Source: Chitinophaga pinensis
GTDB taxonomy: Bacteria > Bacteroidota > Bacteroidia > Chitinophagales > Chitinophagaceae
Assembly (NCBI GenBank): GCA_945862385.1
Contig: CAMAXV010000004.1
Location: forward strand, 62,001 to 126,000
DNA length: 64,000 bases
Direction: 5' to 3'
Shown here one piece after another: positions 18,685 to 27,572 of this stretch. The notes under the pieces are model-generated. The model had not been told where the DNA came from, searched no databases, and saw nothing but the letters and a program-made list of their open reading frames with translations. The stretch's first letter is position 1. Each line of letters starts with the position of its first letter. The position numbers and the translations under genes were made by a program.

Positions 18685-19620
18685 ATGCAGCTTAGAACAA
18701 AACATCTGCTTGGCATCAGGGATCTTATACCGGAAGACATTCAGTTAATTCTGGATACTGCCAGGCAATTTAAAGAGGTTTTACAGCGACCTATCAAGAA
18801 AGTTCCATCTCTCAGGGATATAACCGTTGTCAATCTTTTTTATGAAAATTCTACCCGTACAAGAATTTCTTTTGAATTGGCTGAGAAACGATTGAGTGCA
18901 GATACTATTAATTTTTCTGCAAGTGGTTCCTCAGTTTCAAAAGGAGAAACGCTCCTGGATACGGTAAATAATATCCTTTCAATGAAAGTTGATATGGTGG
19001 TTATGCGGCATAGTGCTACAGGAGCCCCGCATTTTCTTGCACAGCATATTCCTGCAGCTATCATTAACGCTGGAGATGGCATCAATGAGCATCCCACTCA
19101 GGCATTATTGGACGCGCTTTCAATAATTGAAAAGCTTGGACAATTAAAAGGGAAAAAAATAGCTATTATTGGTGATATTATGCATTCAAGGGTTGCATTA
19201 AGTAACATATATCTCCTGTCTAAAATGGGAGCAGAAATAACCCTTGCCGGACCACCGACCCTCATTCCGAGGCATATTCAGGAAGCCTTTGGTGTGAACG
19301 TAACCTATAACATAAAAGAAGCGTTGGAATGGTGTGATGTTGCTAACGTATTGCGTATTCAGTTGGAACGTCAAAATCAGGTTTTATTTTCATCTTTGCG
19401 GGAGTACAATCAGACATATGGTGTAAAAAAGTCTTTGTTGGACAATCTTACAAAGCAAATTCTTATTATGCACCCTGGTCCGATTAACAGGGGCGTTGAA
19501 CTGGATAGTGATGTTGCTGACAGTGGACATTCAATAATACTTGATCAGGTTGAAAACGGGGTAGCAGTCAGAATGGCAGTGTTATATCTATTATCAGGCA
19601 GGCGAGAAGCCAATGCCTAA
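18685..19620 (+). CDS. pyrB: Aspartate carbamoyltransferase catalytic subunit
   Basis: Condenses carbamoyl phosphate and aspartate, the committed step of pyrimidine synthesis. 311 residues, standard length. Carbamoyl-phosphate loop FYENSTRTRISFELA, the SASGSSVSKGETLLDT lid, the HPTQALLDALSI motif and the C-terminal MHPGPINRGVE are all present. The gene pair pyrR-pyrB supports coregulation. No pyrI regulatory subunit is encoded nearby. coaD begins 9 nt after the stop. Confidence 0.97.
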   Translation: MQLRTKHLLGIRDLIPEDIQLILDTARQFKEVLQRPIKKVPSLRDITVVNLFYENSTRTRISFELAEKRLSADTINFSASGSSVSKGETLLDTVNNILSMKVDMVVMRHSATGAPHFLAQHIPAAIINAGDGINEHPTQALLDALSIIEKLGQLKGKKIAIIGDIMHSRVALSNIYLLSKMGAEITLAGPPTLIPRHIQEAFGVNVTYNIKEALEWCDVANVLRIQLERQNQVLFSSLREYNQTYGVKKSLLDNLTKQILIMHPGPINRGVELDSDVADSGHSIILDQVENGVAVRMAVLYLLSGRREANA

Positions 19621-19629
19621 AACTCCAAT

Positions 19630-20103
19630 ATGCAAAAAATTTGTGTATTTCCCGGAACATTTGATCCTTTAACACTGGGTCACGTTGATATTATCCGGAG
19701 AGCATTACCTCTTTTTGATGAGATTGTTGTTGCCATCGGCATCAATGCAACAAAAAAACCAATGTTCAGTTCAGAGCAGCGCCAGTTATGGATTGAAGAT
19801 ATTTTTCGTACCGAGGAAAAAGTTTCTGCTGCAGTATTTGAGGGACTAACTGTTAACTTTTGTAAAAAAATCGGTGCAAACTACATCCTCAGGGGAATCA
19901 GGTATGTGAGTGATTTTGAATATGAGAAAACCATTGCAGATGCTAACAGAACGTTGGATCCGGACATAGAAACTTTCTTTCTTACATGTGAACCTAAGTA
20001 TACATCAGTAGCATCCACTATTGTAAGGGATATTATCAGAAATGGCGGCGATGCCTCCCTGTTTTTACCTGAAATTGTATCTCATTCAATCCAATCCAGC
20101 TAG
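19630..20103 (+). CDS. coaD: Phosphopantetheine adenylyltransferase
   Basis: Penultimate enzyme of coenzyme A synthesis: transfers AMP from ATP to 4'-phosphopantetheine. 157 residues. The nucleotidyltransferase signature is GTFDPLTLGHVDII (TxGH as TLGH), and the C-terminal ISSTxVR-type motif reads VASTIVRDII. Starts 9 nt after pyrB; converges with the Nudix gene 2 nt downstream. Confidence 0.97.
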   Translation: MQKICVFPGTFDPLTLGHVDIIRRALPLFDEIVVAIGINATKKPMFSSEQRQLWIEDIFRTEEKVSAAVFEGLTVNFCKKIGANYILRGIRYVSDFEYEKTIADANRTLDPDIETFFLTCEPKYTSVASTIVRDIIRNGGDASLFLPEIVSHSIQSS

Positions 20104-20105
20104 AT

Positions 20106-20585
20106 TTATTTCAGGTAATGTTTTGAAAGTAATTCTCTGATTGATTCGTAGGATTTGTTTAAGATTGTCGTAACTTCCTTTTGATTCATCCACCTGATCT
20201 CTGTAATATCTTCTTCTGCTTGCGGAATCGTTTTTTCATTATCAGTGTGAATCATCTTGAACCAGTGAGATGGTTTCAAAATAGTTTTGTTCCCTAAGGT
20301 ATAAGTATGATAGGTAACTTGTAATTTTTCAATAATTTCAAGACTTTTTATCCCGGTTTCTTCCTGCACCTCTCTGATTGCACAAATTTCTGTTGTTTCG
20401 CCCGATTCTATTTTCCCTTTCGGAAGATCCCAGAAGCCGCGCCTGTATATCATTAAAATTTCTCCCTGAGTATTTAATACCATTCCTCCGGCGGCTTCAA
20501 TGATCTCCAGCCCCATTTTATAATTATTAAAATCAGATTCCGTGTTTAAAGTCTTTTGTCCCAATGGTGTATGTATGATGTACAT
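20106..20585 (-). CDS. Nudix hydrolase
   Basis: 159 residues with the full Nudix box GKIESGETTEICAIREVQEETG (shown here by its key residues G-x5-E-x7-R-E-x2-E-E-x-G), which binds Mg and cleaves nucleoside diphosphates linked to X. The segment GGMVLNTQGEILMIYRRGFWDLPKG before the box resembles the bis(nucleosyl)-tetraphosphatase/MutT-like branch. The substrate cannot be told. It lies between coaD and pyrE on the opposite strand. Confidence 0.9.
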   Translation of the reverse strand: MYIIHTPLGQKTLNTESDFNNYKMGLEIIEAAGGMVLNTQGEILMIYRRGFWDLPKGKIESGETTEICAIREVQEETGIKSLEIIEKLQVTYHTYTLGNKTILKPSHWFKMIHTDNEKTIPQAEEDITEIRWMNQKEVTTILNKSYESIRELLSKHYLK

Positions 20586-20628
20586 AAATTAATTTTAAGT
20601 TGTGCTAAGCTTTTAGCAATTTTGTTTC

Positions 20629-21264
20629 ATGACAAACGAAAAAGCTGTTGCTGAAAGACTTTTGCAAGTTAAAGCAGTGAAACTGAATCCCCAAGAACCC
20701 TTTACATGGGCTTCTGGCTGGAAAAGTCCTATCTATTGTGATAACAGAAAATTATTGGGCTACCCATATGCAAGAGATTTTGTAAAAAGTGAGTTGTGTA
20801 ACGTCATTTTTGAAAAATTTCCGGATGCAGATTTGATTGCCGGGGTAGCCACTGCCGGGATTGCCTGGGGTGCAATGGCGGCAGATCAACTCAAGTTGCC
20901 TTTTATTTATGTTAGACCCAAGCCCAAGGAACATGGTTTAGGGAATCAGATTGAAGGTAATTTTGAGCAGGGAATGAAAACTGTGGTTGTGGAAGACCTG
21001 ATTTCTACAGGTAAAAGCAGTTTACAGGTTGTTGATGTGATTAAAGCAGCCGGAATGGATGTAGTTGGCATGGTTTCAATTTTTACTTATGGTTTTGAAG
21101 CAGCTGCTACCGCATGTGAGGCGGCAGGCATATCGGTCATATCATTGACCAATTATCCGGTTATGGTTGATTTGGCTATCGAAAGAGGATTAATTCATCC
21201 TGATGATCAGAATACACTGTTAAAATGGCGGGAAAATCCAGCTGAATGGAGAAGAAATAGTTAA
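20629..21264 (+). CDS. pyrE: Orotate phosphoribosyltransferase
   Basis: Converts orotate and PRPP to orotidine monophosphate. 211 residues, usual length. PRPP motif TVVVEDLISTGKSSLQ, the orotate contact FTWASGWKSPIYCDNR and the catalytic-loop region RPKPKEHGLGNQIEG are visible. Fifth step of the pyrimidine pathway, 1 kb after pyrB but separated from it by coaD and the Nudix gene. The HMA gene follows after 15 nt. Confidence 0.97.
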   Translation: MTNEKAVAERLLQVKAVKLNPQEPFTWASGWKSPIYCDNRKLLGYPYARDFVKSELCNVIFEKFPDADLIAGVATAGIAWGAMAADQLKLPFIYVRPKPKEHGLGNQIEGNFEQGMKTVVVEDLISTGKSSLQVVDVIKAAGMDVVGMVSIFTYGFEAAATACEAAGISVISLTNYPVMVDLAIERGLIHPDDQNTLLKWRENPAEWRRNS

Positions 21265-21279
21265 TTTGAAATAAAATAC

Positions 21280-21618
21280 ATGAAGAAGATATTTACCATC
21301 CTTTTTTCTTTTTTTATTGTTTCAGGTATAGTGGCACAGCAGAAAAAACCTGTAACGGTTAAAATAAATACACCTTCAGTTCAGTGTGAAATGTGTAAAA
21401 AGAAAATTGAGGATTACCTGAAATTTGAAGAAGGAATTGTAAAGTCTGTAGTTGATTTTAAACAAAAGAAAACAACCGTTACATACCTTACAGACAGAAC
21501 TAATCTGGAGAATATAAAGACAGCGATTGCCAATACTGGTTACGATGCAGATGATGTTAAAGCGGAAAAAGAAGCGTATGAAAAGTTGCCCAAATGCTGC
21601 AAGAAACCAGCACTTTAG
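21280..21618 (+). CDS. Exported heavy-metal-associated (HMA) domain protein
   Basis: 112 residues: a Sec signal peptide (MKKIFTILFSFFIVSGIVAQ) and one HMA ferredoxin-fold domain with a CxxC metal site in VQCEMCKKKIEDYL, plus a C-terminal CC pair (LPKCCKK). Probable periplasmic copper or other soft-metal carrier. The WbqC-like gene begins inside its last 25 bases. Confidence 0.85.
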   Translation: MKKIFTILFSFFIVSGIVAQQKKPVTVKINTPSVQCEMCKKKIEDYLKFEEGIVKSVVDFKQKKTTVTYLTDRTNLENIKTAIANTGYDADDVKAEKEAYEKLPKCCKKPAL

Positions 21619-22226
21619 TGCTTGATTTACAATATTTTCCCAATATCAACTGGTTTAAAGATTCAGTTAGATTATCCCATTTTATTTTTTATCCGGAAGC
21701 TAATTTAAGAAAAGCCGGATTCAGTAACAGGATGCTCTTGCCTGCCTCTGGCGGTGTTGTGAGCTTATCTGTTCCTTTGGTTGGTGGCCGTAGTATCAGC
21801 GTCCCTTTCCGGGAAGTAAGAATTGATTACAAAAGTGAATGGCAGCGGGATCACATCCGAACAATCAACACGGTTTATGGAGGATCACCGTATTTTTTTC
21901 ACTACAAAGACGAGCTTACTAGTTTATTTTGCTTGAAACAGGAGTATCTATATGATTGGAATTTATCCTGTTTGAAATGGGTATTGGAGAAATTAAAGAT
22001 GAAAATACCCATACATGAGCATAAAAGTCTATTAGGTGATCTGAATAAAAACTTAATTGTCTCTGATAAATATAAACCTTCAAATTATACATCACCGGAA
22101 AATGGTCCTTTTTTAAAATATCCACAGGTTTTTGAAGATAAAATTGGGTTTCAAATCAATATGTCTGTATTGGATTTACTGTTTAATGTAGGTCCGGTTA
22201 AAGTCAAAGAATTACTCTCAGTCTGA
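21594..22226 (+). CDS. WbqC-like family protein
   Basis: 210 residues matching the WbqC-like family (named from an O-antigen cluster; enzymatic role not established). Typical phrases: LDLQYFPNINWFKDSVR, GGRSISVPFREVRIDY, WQRDHIRTINTVYGGSPYF. Cytoplasmic, no signal peptide. The ATG overlaps the upstream HMA gene by 25 nt in another frame, so translation is probably coupled. In other Bacteroidota this gene is often near signal peptidase; not here. Confidence 0.8.
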   Translation: MLQETSTLVLDLQYFPNINWFKDSVRLSHFIFYPEANLRKAGFSNRMLLPASGGVVSLSVPLVGGRSISVPFREVRIDYKSEWQRDHIRTINTVYGGSPYFFHYKDELTSLFCLKQEYLYDWNLSCLKWVLEKLKMKIPIHEHKSLLGDLNKNLIVSDKYKPSNYTSPENGPFLKYPQVFEDKIGFQINMSVLDLLFNVGPVKVKELLSV

Positions 22227-22311
22227 AGTAAACTTTTTGAATTAAAAAGCATCAAACGTTTGTCAATTTATAATGTAAAAGAGATTAAATTACGACATAG
22301 TTTATTTTATC

Positions 22312-25300
22312 ATGCGAATTATTGCCATTATCCTTTCCTTTTGTTTTTTTCAAACCCTGTCGTCGGTTGCACAGGAATATTCCAACAAAGGAAGAGATTT
22401 TTGGCTGGCTTATCCAACACACATCGATGGTACAGGATCTGTAATGGGAATTTACATTACGTCAGATCAGGATGCTACTGTTAATATCATTGCTGGTAGT
22501 GTGACTTTGCCAACTGTTCAGGTAGTCAGGAATCAAATTCAAAGAGTTTTTTTAGGCGGGGCTGGAAATCCTACAAATAATGATGTTTACCTAAGTGCAG
22601 AAGATGGCGTAAAGCCTGGTTCTGCAATTCATATAATTTCAGATAAAAATATAGTTGTTTATGCTCACATCATAAGATCCGCCCGTTCTGGTGCTACACT
22701 TGTTTTGCCAACTCCTGTTCTTGGAATTGATTATATAGTTGCCAGTTATGGAAGTGCAACGAGGACTAATCAGACTGAAAGTGCAAAATCCTTATTTGCT
22801 GTTGTTGCAACCCAGGACAATACCATCATAGAAATTACTCCTGCCGCAAATAAGCCTGCAGATGTGCAAATGGGAACTCCTGCAAGAGTAGTTGGACAAC
22901 CCTATACCATTCAGTTGCCCAAAGCTGGAGACTGTTATCAGTTCAAAAGCCTACAATTAGATGATGTAAGTGGTACTGTGATCAGGTCAATTTCAAGTGG
23001 AGCATCAAGTTGTAAGCCAATCGCTGTTTTTTCAGGAAATTCATGGTCTACCATAGGATGTGATAATCCAGGAATTACGCCTAGTGGCGGTGATAACCTT
23101 TTTCAGCAAGCCATACCATTAAAGTCATGGGGTAAACAATTTGTTACAGCACCCTTTTTTAACAGGCCAACTGATATTTATAGAATTTATCCATCTAAAG
23201 CCAACACAACGGTTACAGTCACAGAAAATGGAATAACAAGAACTCTAGGACCTGCAAATCTGGTACCAGGCAAAAATATCTACGAAATTTATTCAGGATT
23301 TCCTTTACTCATTAAGAGTGAAGACAATCCAATTTCAGTTGTTCAATATATAACTGCACAAACCTGCAAAACAGGTTGTACGGATAATAATACTGCTACT
23401 GCGCCTTGTTTTGCTGACCCTGAAATGGTGATACTTAATCCGGTGGAACAGACGTTAAGTAAAATAACTTTCTTTTCAGCTCATCAAAATTATGTACCAG
23501 CAAATCAAACGCAAGTTCAATTTCATTATCTCAATGTAATTGTACCCAAAAGATATTTTTCTAGTTTAAGAATTGATCAGCAAGTTCCCACAGCTATCCC
23601 TAATGACATACCAGGAACTGACTATGTATATATTCAGGAAGACTTATCTGGATCATCTCAAGCAAATCCTGTGCATAATATTGTAGCTGATTCAGGCTTT
23701 GCTGCAATCGTTTATGGTTATGGAAGGGTAGAATCTTATGGTTATAATGCTGGTACCAATGTGGTCGATTTGAATCAGTTTGTATCCGTAAAGAATGAGT
23801 TCAGTACAGTTAACTTTCCTGCAACCTGTAAAGAAAGTCCGTTTAACCTTTCGATAACCTTACCCTATAAACCATTAAAAATCTCCTGGGATTTTAAGAA
23901 TAATCCAGATCTGGGAGTTAATCCTGATGATATTGTTAGTCCTGATCCCAATGGCATAGTTGCAGACTCTTCCTTTAAAAGTTCTTCAGATCTCAACAAG
24001 GATTTGTATTTATACCGTTTAAAAAATGTTGACGGTACTAATCGAAATTTTCAATTTCTCAATAAAGGGACTTTTCCGATTGATGTGGTTGTGGTTAATC
24101 CTTCACCCGATGGATGTTCCGGGGAACAGATTATAAGTTATGATATTCAGGTTTTTGATCCCCCTGTTTCATCATCTACCTATCAGACATCGGGCTGTTT
24201 TGAAGAATCGGTGGTTCTTAAAGCTACAAGTCAGACTGATGGCAGGAATGTCATCAAATATCTTTGGTCGGTTGATGGTAAAGTTCCTGATACGCTGTCT
24301 ACTCCTGATTATTCAATAAAATTCAATTCTGAGGGTGTCAAAAAAATAGGGGTTCAGATCATTACTGACATAGGTTGTGTAAGTCCGGATTCACTTTCTG
24401 TAGTTAATCTCAGTGGTAAACCTAAGATTGGTTTTTTTGCAGATTCAGTAAGATGTTTGGAAAAAGCCTTTTTGATTACTGACACCACCAAACAATATGG
24501 TACTGCCACATTGACAAAATTTCTCTGGAAATTTGATGGGGTAGCGGAAGATACGACAACTGAATCTTTCAATCCAGTTAAAACATTCACTACAAAGTCT
24601 GTTGATGTAAGATTAACGGTTGTTACAGAAACTGGATGTACTGATTCATTGGTTAAGTCGATTACAGTAAATCCCAACCCAGTGCCACTATTCAGCCTGC
24701 CTGAATTTTGCTTGAAGGATGGAGATGCTGAATTTATAAGCATTAGTTCAATTTCAGATACCAGGATTATAAACAAAGAAATTTGGGATTTTGGTGATAC
24801 CCGTACACCTGGGAACAGGGTAAATCCCATTGTTGGATCCATAATCAAACATCCATATAGCAGCTCTGGTGAATATTCTGTCAAACTTGAAGTGACATCC
24901 GAAAATGGATGTGTGGAAGATACTTCAGCAGTATTCACAGTGAATGGTGCAATTCCTGAAGCAAGTTTTAGCGTAGTAAACGCAACTGGATTATGCAGTA
25001 ATCAGGAAGTTATCATTGAAAATTTATCATCTGTAGATTTTGGTCAAATAGGAAAAGTGGATATTTCCTGGTTGGATTTGAATGTCTTACAAAAAGATAC
25101 GACAGACCAGATACCTGCCTTAAACAGTAGATATGCATTCAGGTTTGATGACTTTCTGGATGTTGCACAAAAAGATATTTCAATCCGCATGGTTTCTTAC
25201 TCTGGTAAATCATGTTTTGATGATACCACAATAACTGTTAAGCTCAATGGTAGTCCAATTGTGGAACTTGCGGATATACCTGCAGTTTGTACAGAAAAGA

Positions 25301-26007
25301 AACCGGTGCTTATCAAGACCGGGTCGTTTACTCCTGTTACCGGCTTAACAGGAACTGCCTCATATAGCGGAACTGGGATCAATTCAGTTGGACTATTTAA
25401 TCCGACAGGATTGGATTCAGGATCATACATGATTCGCTATAAGTATGTTAGTAATGCTGGATGTTTTGCAGAGGATAGTAATTATATACGGGTTAATTAC
25501 ACACCTAAGGTAGATGCCGGTTCAGATTTCAGTTTGCTGGATGATTCTGCCAGAGTCATCAATGCATCTGCAAAAGGGGTGGGGATGACTTTCAAGTGGG
25601 AGCCATCAACCTATCTGAATAGTGATACTTTATTGAATCCTACAGTAATTGCACCTAAAGATGATATTGAATATACATTAATAGTAACAGGATCGGGAAA
25701 TTGTATTGCCAGTGATTTTGTAAAAATTACATCCATTCAGTTACTCGTTCCTCCCAATACTTTTACACCTAATGGAGATGGCATCAACGATACCTGGCAG
25801 ATAAAACATATTGAAAAATACCTTGATTGCATTGTTGAAGTATTTACTCCTTCGGGTAATAGGGTTTATTTCAGTACAAGTGGGTATGATAAACCTTTTG
25901 ATGGTACATTTCAAGGCAAACCTTTGCCTGTCGGTACATATTACTATGTAATCAATCCGAAATTGGGTCGTAAACCTATTGCGGGTTATTTAACTATTCT
26001 TAAATGA
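22312..26007 (+). CDS. Giant T9SS cargo protein: IgGFc-binding-like N-domain, PKD-like repeats, type B C-terminal sorting domain
   Basis: 1231 residues with a Sec signal peptide (about 1-20). Residues about 20-480 look like the IgGFc-binding/fibril-type N-terminal domain, opening with NKGRDFWLAYPTH. The middle holds several PKD/Ig-like modules (for example KYLWSVDG, KEIWDFGD, the spaced GCVEDTS/GCTDS segments). The last about 85 residues are a gliding-motility-associated type B sorting domain: TFTPNGDGINDTW, then FNPSGN-like VFTPSGN, and a C-terminal PVGTYYYVI. It should cross the outer membrane through the type IX system and act as surface adhesin or matrix protein. The downstream PorP/SprF gene overlaps by 4 nt (ATGA), the usual partner pairing. 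Confidence 0.92.
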   Translation: MRIIAIILSFCFFQTLSSVAQEYSNKGRDFWLAYPTHIDGTGSVMGIYITSDQDATVNIIAGSVTLPTVQVVRNQIQRVFLGGAGNPTNNDVYLSAEDGVKPGSAIHIISDKNIVVYAHIIRSARSGATLVLPTPVLGIDYIVASYGSATRTNQTESAKSLFAVVATQDNTIIEITPAANKPADVQMGTPARVVGQPYTIQLPKAGDCYQFKSLQLDDVSGTVIRSISSGASSCKPIAVFSGNSWSTIGCDNPGITPSGGDNLFQQAIPLKSWGKQFVTAPFFNRPTDIYRIYPSKANTTVTVTENGITRTLGPANLVPGKNIYEIYSGFPLLIKSEDNPISVVQYITAQTCKTGCTDNNTATAPCFADPEMVILNPVEQTLSKITFFSAHQNYVPANQTQVQFHYLNVIVPKRYFSSLRIDQQVPTAIPNDIPGTDYVYIQEDLSGSSQANPVHNIVADSGFAAIVYGYGRVESYGYNAGTNVVDLNQFVSVKNEFSTVNFPATCKESPFNLSITLPYKPLKISWDFKNNPDLGVNPDDIVSPDPNGIVADSSFKSSSDLNKDLYLYRLKNVDGTNRNFQFLNKGTFPIDVVVVNPSPDGCSGEQIISYDIQVFDPPVSSSTYQTSGCFEESVVLKATSQTDGRNVIKYLWSVDGKVPDTLSTPDYSIKFNSEGVKKIGVQIITDIGCVSPDSLSVVNLSGKPKIGFFADSVRCLEKAFLITDTTKQYGTATLTKFLWKFDGVAEDTTTESFNPVKTFTTKSVDVRLTVVTETGCTDSLVKSITVNPNPVPLFSLPEFCLKDGDAEFISISSISDTRIINKEIWDFGDTRTPGNRVNPIVGSIIKHPYSSSGEYSVKLEVTSENGCVEDTSAVFTVNGAIPEASFSVVNATGLCSNQEVIIENLSSVDFGQIGKVDISWLDLNVLQKDTTDQIPALNSRYAFRFDDFLDVAQKDISIRMVSYSGKSCFDDTTITVKLNGSPIVELADIPAVCTEKKPVLIKTGSFTPVTGLTGTASYSGTGINSVGLFNPTGLDSGSYMIRYKYVSNAGCFAEDSNYIRVNYTPKVDAGSDFSLLDDSARVINASAKGVGMTFKWEPSTYLNSDTLLNPTVIAPKDDIEYTLIVTGSGNCIASDFVKITSIQLLVPPNTFTPNGDGINDTWQIKHIEKYLDCIVEVFTPSGNRVYFSTSGYDKPFDGTFQGKPLPVGTYYYVINPKLGRKPIAGYLTILK

Positions 26008-27017
26008 TTTTCATGCTGAGAATTTTATTCATTTTTTGTGTAATACTCTTGCAGTTTAAATATATTTCAGCACAACAGAGGCCACATTATACGCAATACA
26101 TCCTGAATAACTTCATTGTAAATCCTGCACTTGCCGGTATTGAAAATTATACAGATGTAAAACTAAGTGCACGAAATCAATGGGTAGGTATTGATGGAGC
26201 ACCTAAAACATTTTATGCTACTGTTCATGGCTCTTTGGATAAAAAAGATTTCAGGGAGAATGCTACTTCATTTTCCATGATTGGTCAAAATACACATGGC
26301 AATGTTTTTCCTGAATATTTCGATGCTATGTCTCCCCATCATGGTTTTGGTTTCACTGCCATTAATTATTCAACCGGTTATATTAACAGAACTACTGCAG
26401 TGGCTAGTTACGCCTATCACCTGGGATTGACCAATGAGCTTAGCTTGTCTGCCGGTTTTGGCGCAGGAGCTTCTTTAGTTTCTATTGATGCTGATAAAAT
26501 CAGTCTGGCAGAGCCTAATGATCCGGCAATTGGTAATGCCATTGGTAAATTGTCAAGTATAAAACCGGAGTTAAATGCGGGACTTTGGATATATTCTTCC
26601 AGGTTTTTTGCCGGACTTTCAGCACAACAAATCATACCTGCAAAGTTGGATCTTGTTGAAAGTTCATTGAACCAGTCAACGCTTATTCCGCATTTATTTT
26701 TAACAAGTGGATATAAATTCAGGATTTCCTACAATATTTATGTACTCCCGTCAGTTATGGTTAGGTATATAACAGCACTTCCTGTTGGAGTGGATTTGAA
26801 TTGCAGGGTTCAATATCAGGATTTGATGTGGGTGGGAGGAAATTTTAGAAAAGATGATGGTTTTGCAGCTATGGCAGGACTACATTTGAATAAAAAGTTT
26901 CAGGTGAGCTATTCTTATGATCTTAATAAAGGAAAATTTTTATTGAGTACAATGAATAGGGGAACACATGAGTTGGTCTTGGGATTTTTGATTGGAAACA
27001 GGCATGCAGAATTTTGA
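26004..27017 (+). CDS. PorP/SprF family type IX secretion outer-membrane protein
   Basis: 337 residues, signal peptide then a predicted beta-barrel. Diagnostic start of the mature part: QQRPHYTQYILNNFIVNPALAG, with SARNQWVGIDGAP following. PorP/SprF proteins help secrete or anchor type B-CTD cargo such as SprB. The ATGA overlap with the 1231-residue cargo gene says the two are made together, so this is probably the dedicated partner. Core T9SS genes (sprA, gldKLMN, porV) are not in this window. Confidence 0.93.
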   Translation: MIFMLRILFIFCVILLQFKYISAQQRPHYTQYILNNFIVNPALAGIENYTDVKLSARNQWVGIDGAPKTFYATVHGSLDKKDFRENATSFSMIGQNTHGNVFPEYFDAMSPHHGFGFTAINYSTGYINRTTAVASYAYHLGLTNELSLSAGFGAGASLVSIDADKISLAEPNDPAIGNAIGKLSSIKPELNAGLWIYSSRFFAGLSAQQIIPAKLDLVESSLNQSTLIPHLFLTSGYKFRISYNIYVLPSVMVRYITALPVGVDLNCRVQYQDLMWVGGNFRKDDGFAAMAGLHLNKKFQVSYSYDLNKGKFLLSTMNRGTHELVLGFLIGNRHAEF

Positions 27018-27083
27018 GCATGAATCAGAATTGTCATTATCTTATACTGAAATATCTTAATTTTAAATAAAATAGACAGAAAT

Positions 27084-27506
27084 ATGCGGAAATCCTTTAT
27101 GATGTTTATCGTTGCGGGAGTATTACTCTCTTCGTGCGGTAAGTCTAAAACGCCCACCCCCAATCCTCCTTCGCCTCCTCCTGTTGAGAAAGAGGAAAAC
27201 ATTGTTTTTGCTATAGACCCAGATCCAGGAACTACAACAGTGACAGCATTGTCAGGAACCCATTCTTTTAAGGTTAATTTATCATCCAAATTGCCTAGCT
27301 CTGGAATCTCAATAGACATAACTACCAAAAAGGAAAGTGATGGATCTGTTCTGGAGAGTAAAAATATTAAGTCAACGGTTGCTGCAAATGATGTTACAAT
27401 AGGCACACTTGCTTCTGGTGTTCTTTACAATGTTACGGTTGCAGTTGCTAGTCAGAAGACGAGTACAAACAATGCATCCAAGACTTTCAAGATTGCACGC
27501 AAATAA
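27084..27506 (+). CDS. Small lipoprotein, function unknown
   Basis: 140 residues. Lipobox LLSSC with Cys18, then a Pro-rich linker (about 23-34) and a compact fibronectin-type-III-like beta region ending near the C-terminus (VLYNVTVAVAS). Outer-membrane or periplasmic lipoprotein. 66 nt after the PorP/SprF gene; may be in the same unit. No further function visible. Confidence 0.7.
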   Translation: MRKSFMMFIVAGVLLSSCGKSKTPTPNPPSPPPVEKEENIVFAIDPDPGTTTVTALSGTHSFKVNLSSKLPSSGISIDITTKKESDGSVLESKNIKSTVAANDVTIGTLASGVLYNVTVAVASQKTSTNNASKTFKIARK

Positions 27507-27514
27507 TTTAAATG

Positions 27515-27565
27515 TTCTTTCCAATAGAAAAGCCCCTCAGTGAGGGGCTTTTCTATTGGAAAGAA
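27515..27565. terminator. Long perfect bidirectional hairpin
   Basis: A perfect inverted repeat with 25-bp arms (27515-27539 and 27541-27565) around one central base. The core is AAAAGCCCCTCA / TGAGGGGCTTTT. It lies between the convergent lipoprotein and hppA genes, 9 nt past the former stop and 7 nt before the latter stop on the other strand, and should end transcription in both directions. Confidence 0.88.
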
Positions 27566-27572
27566 GTGGAAA

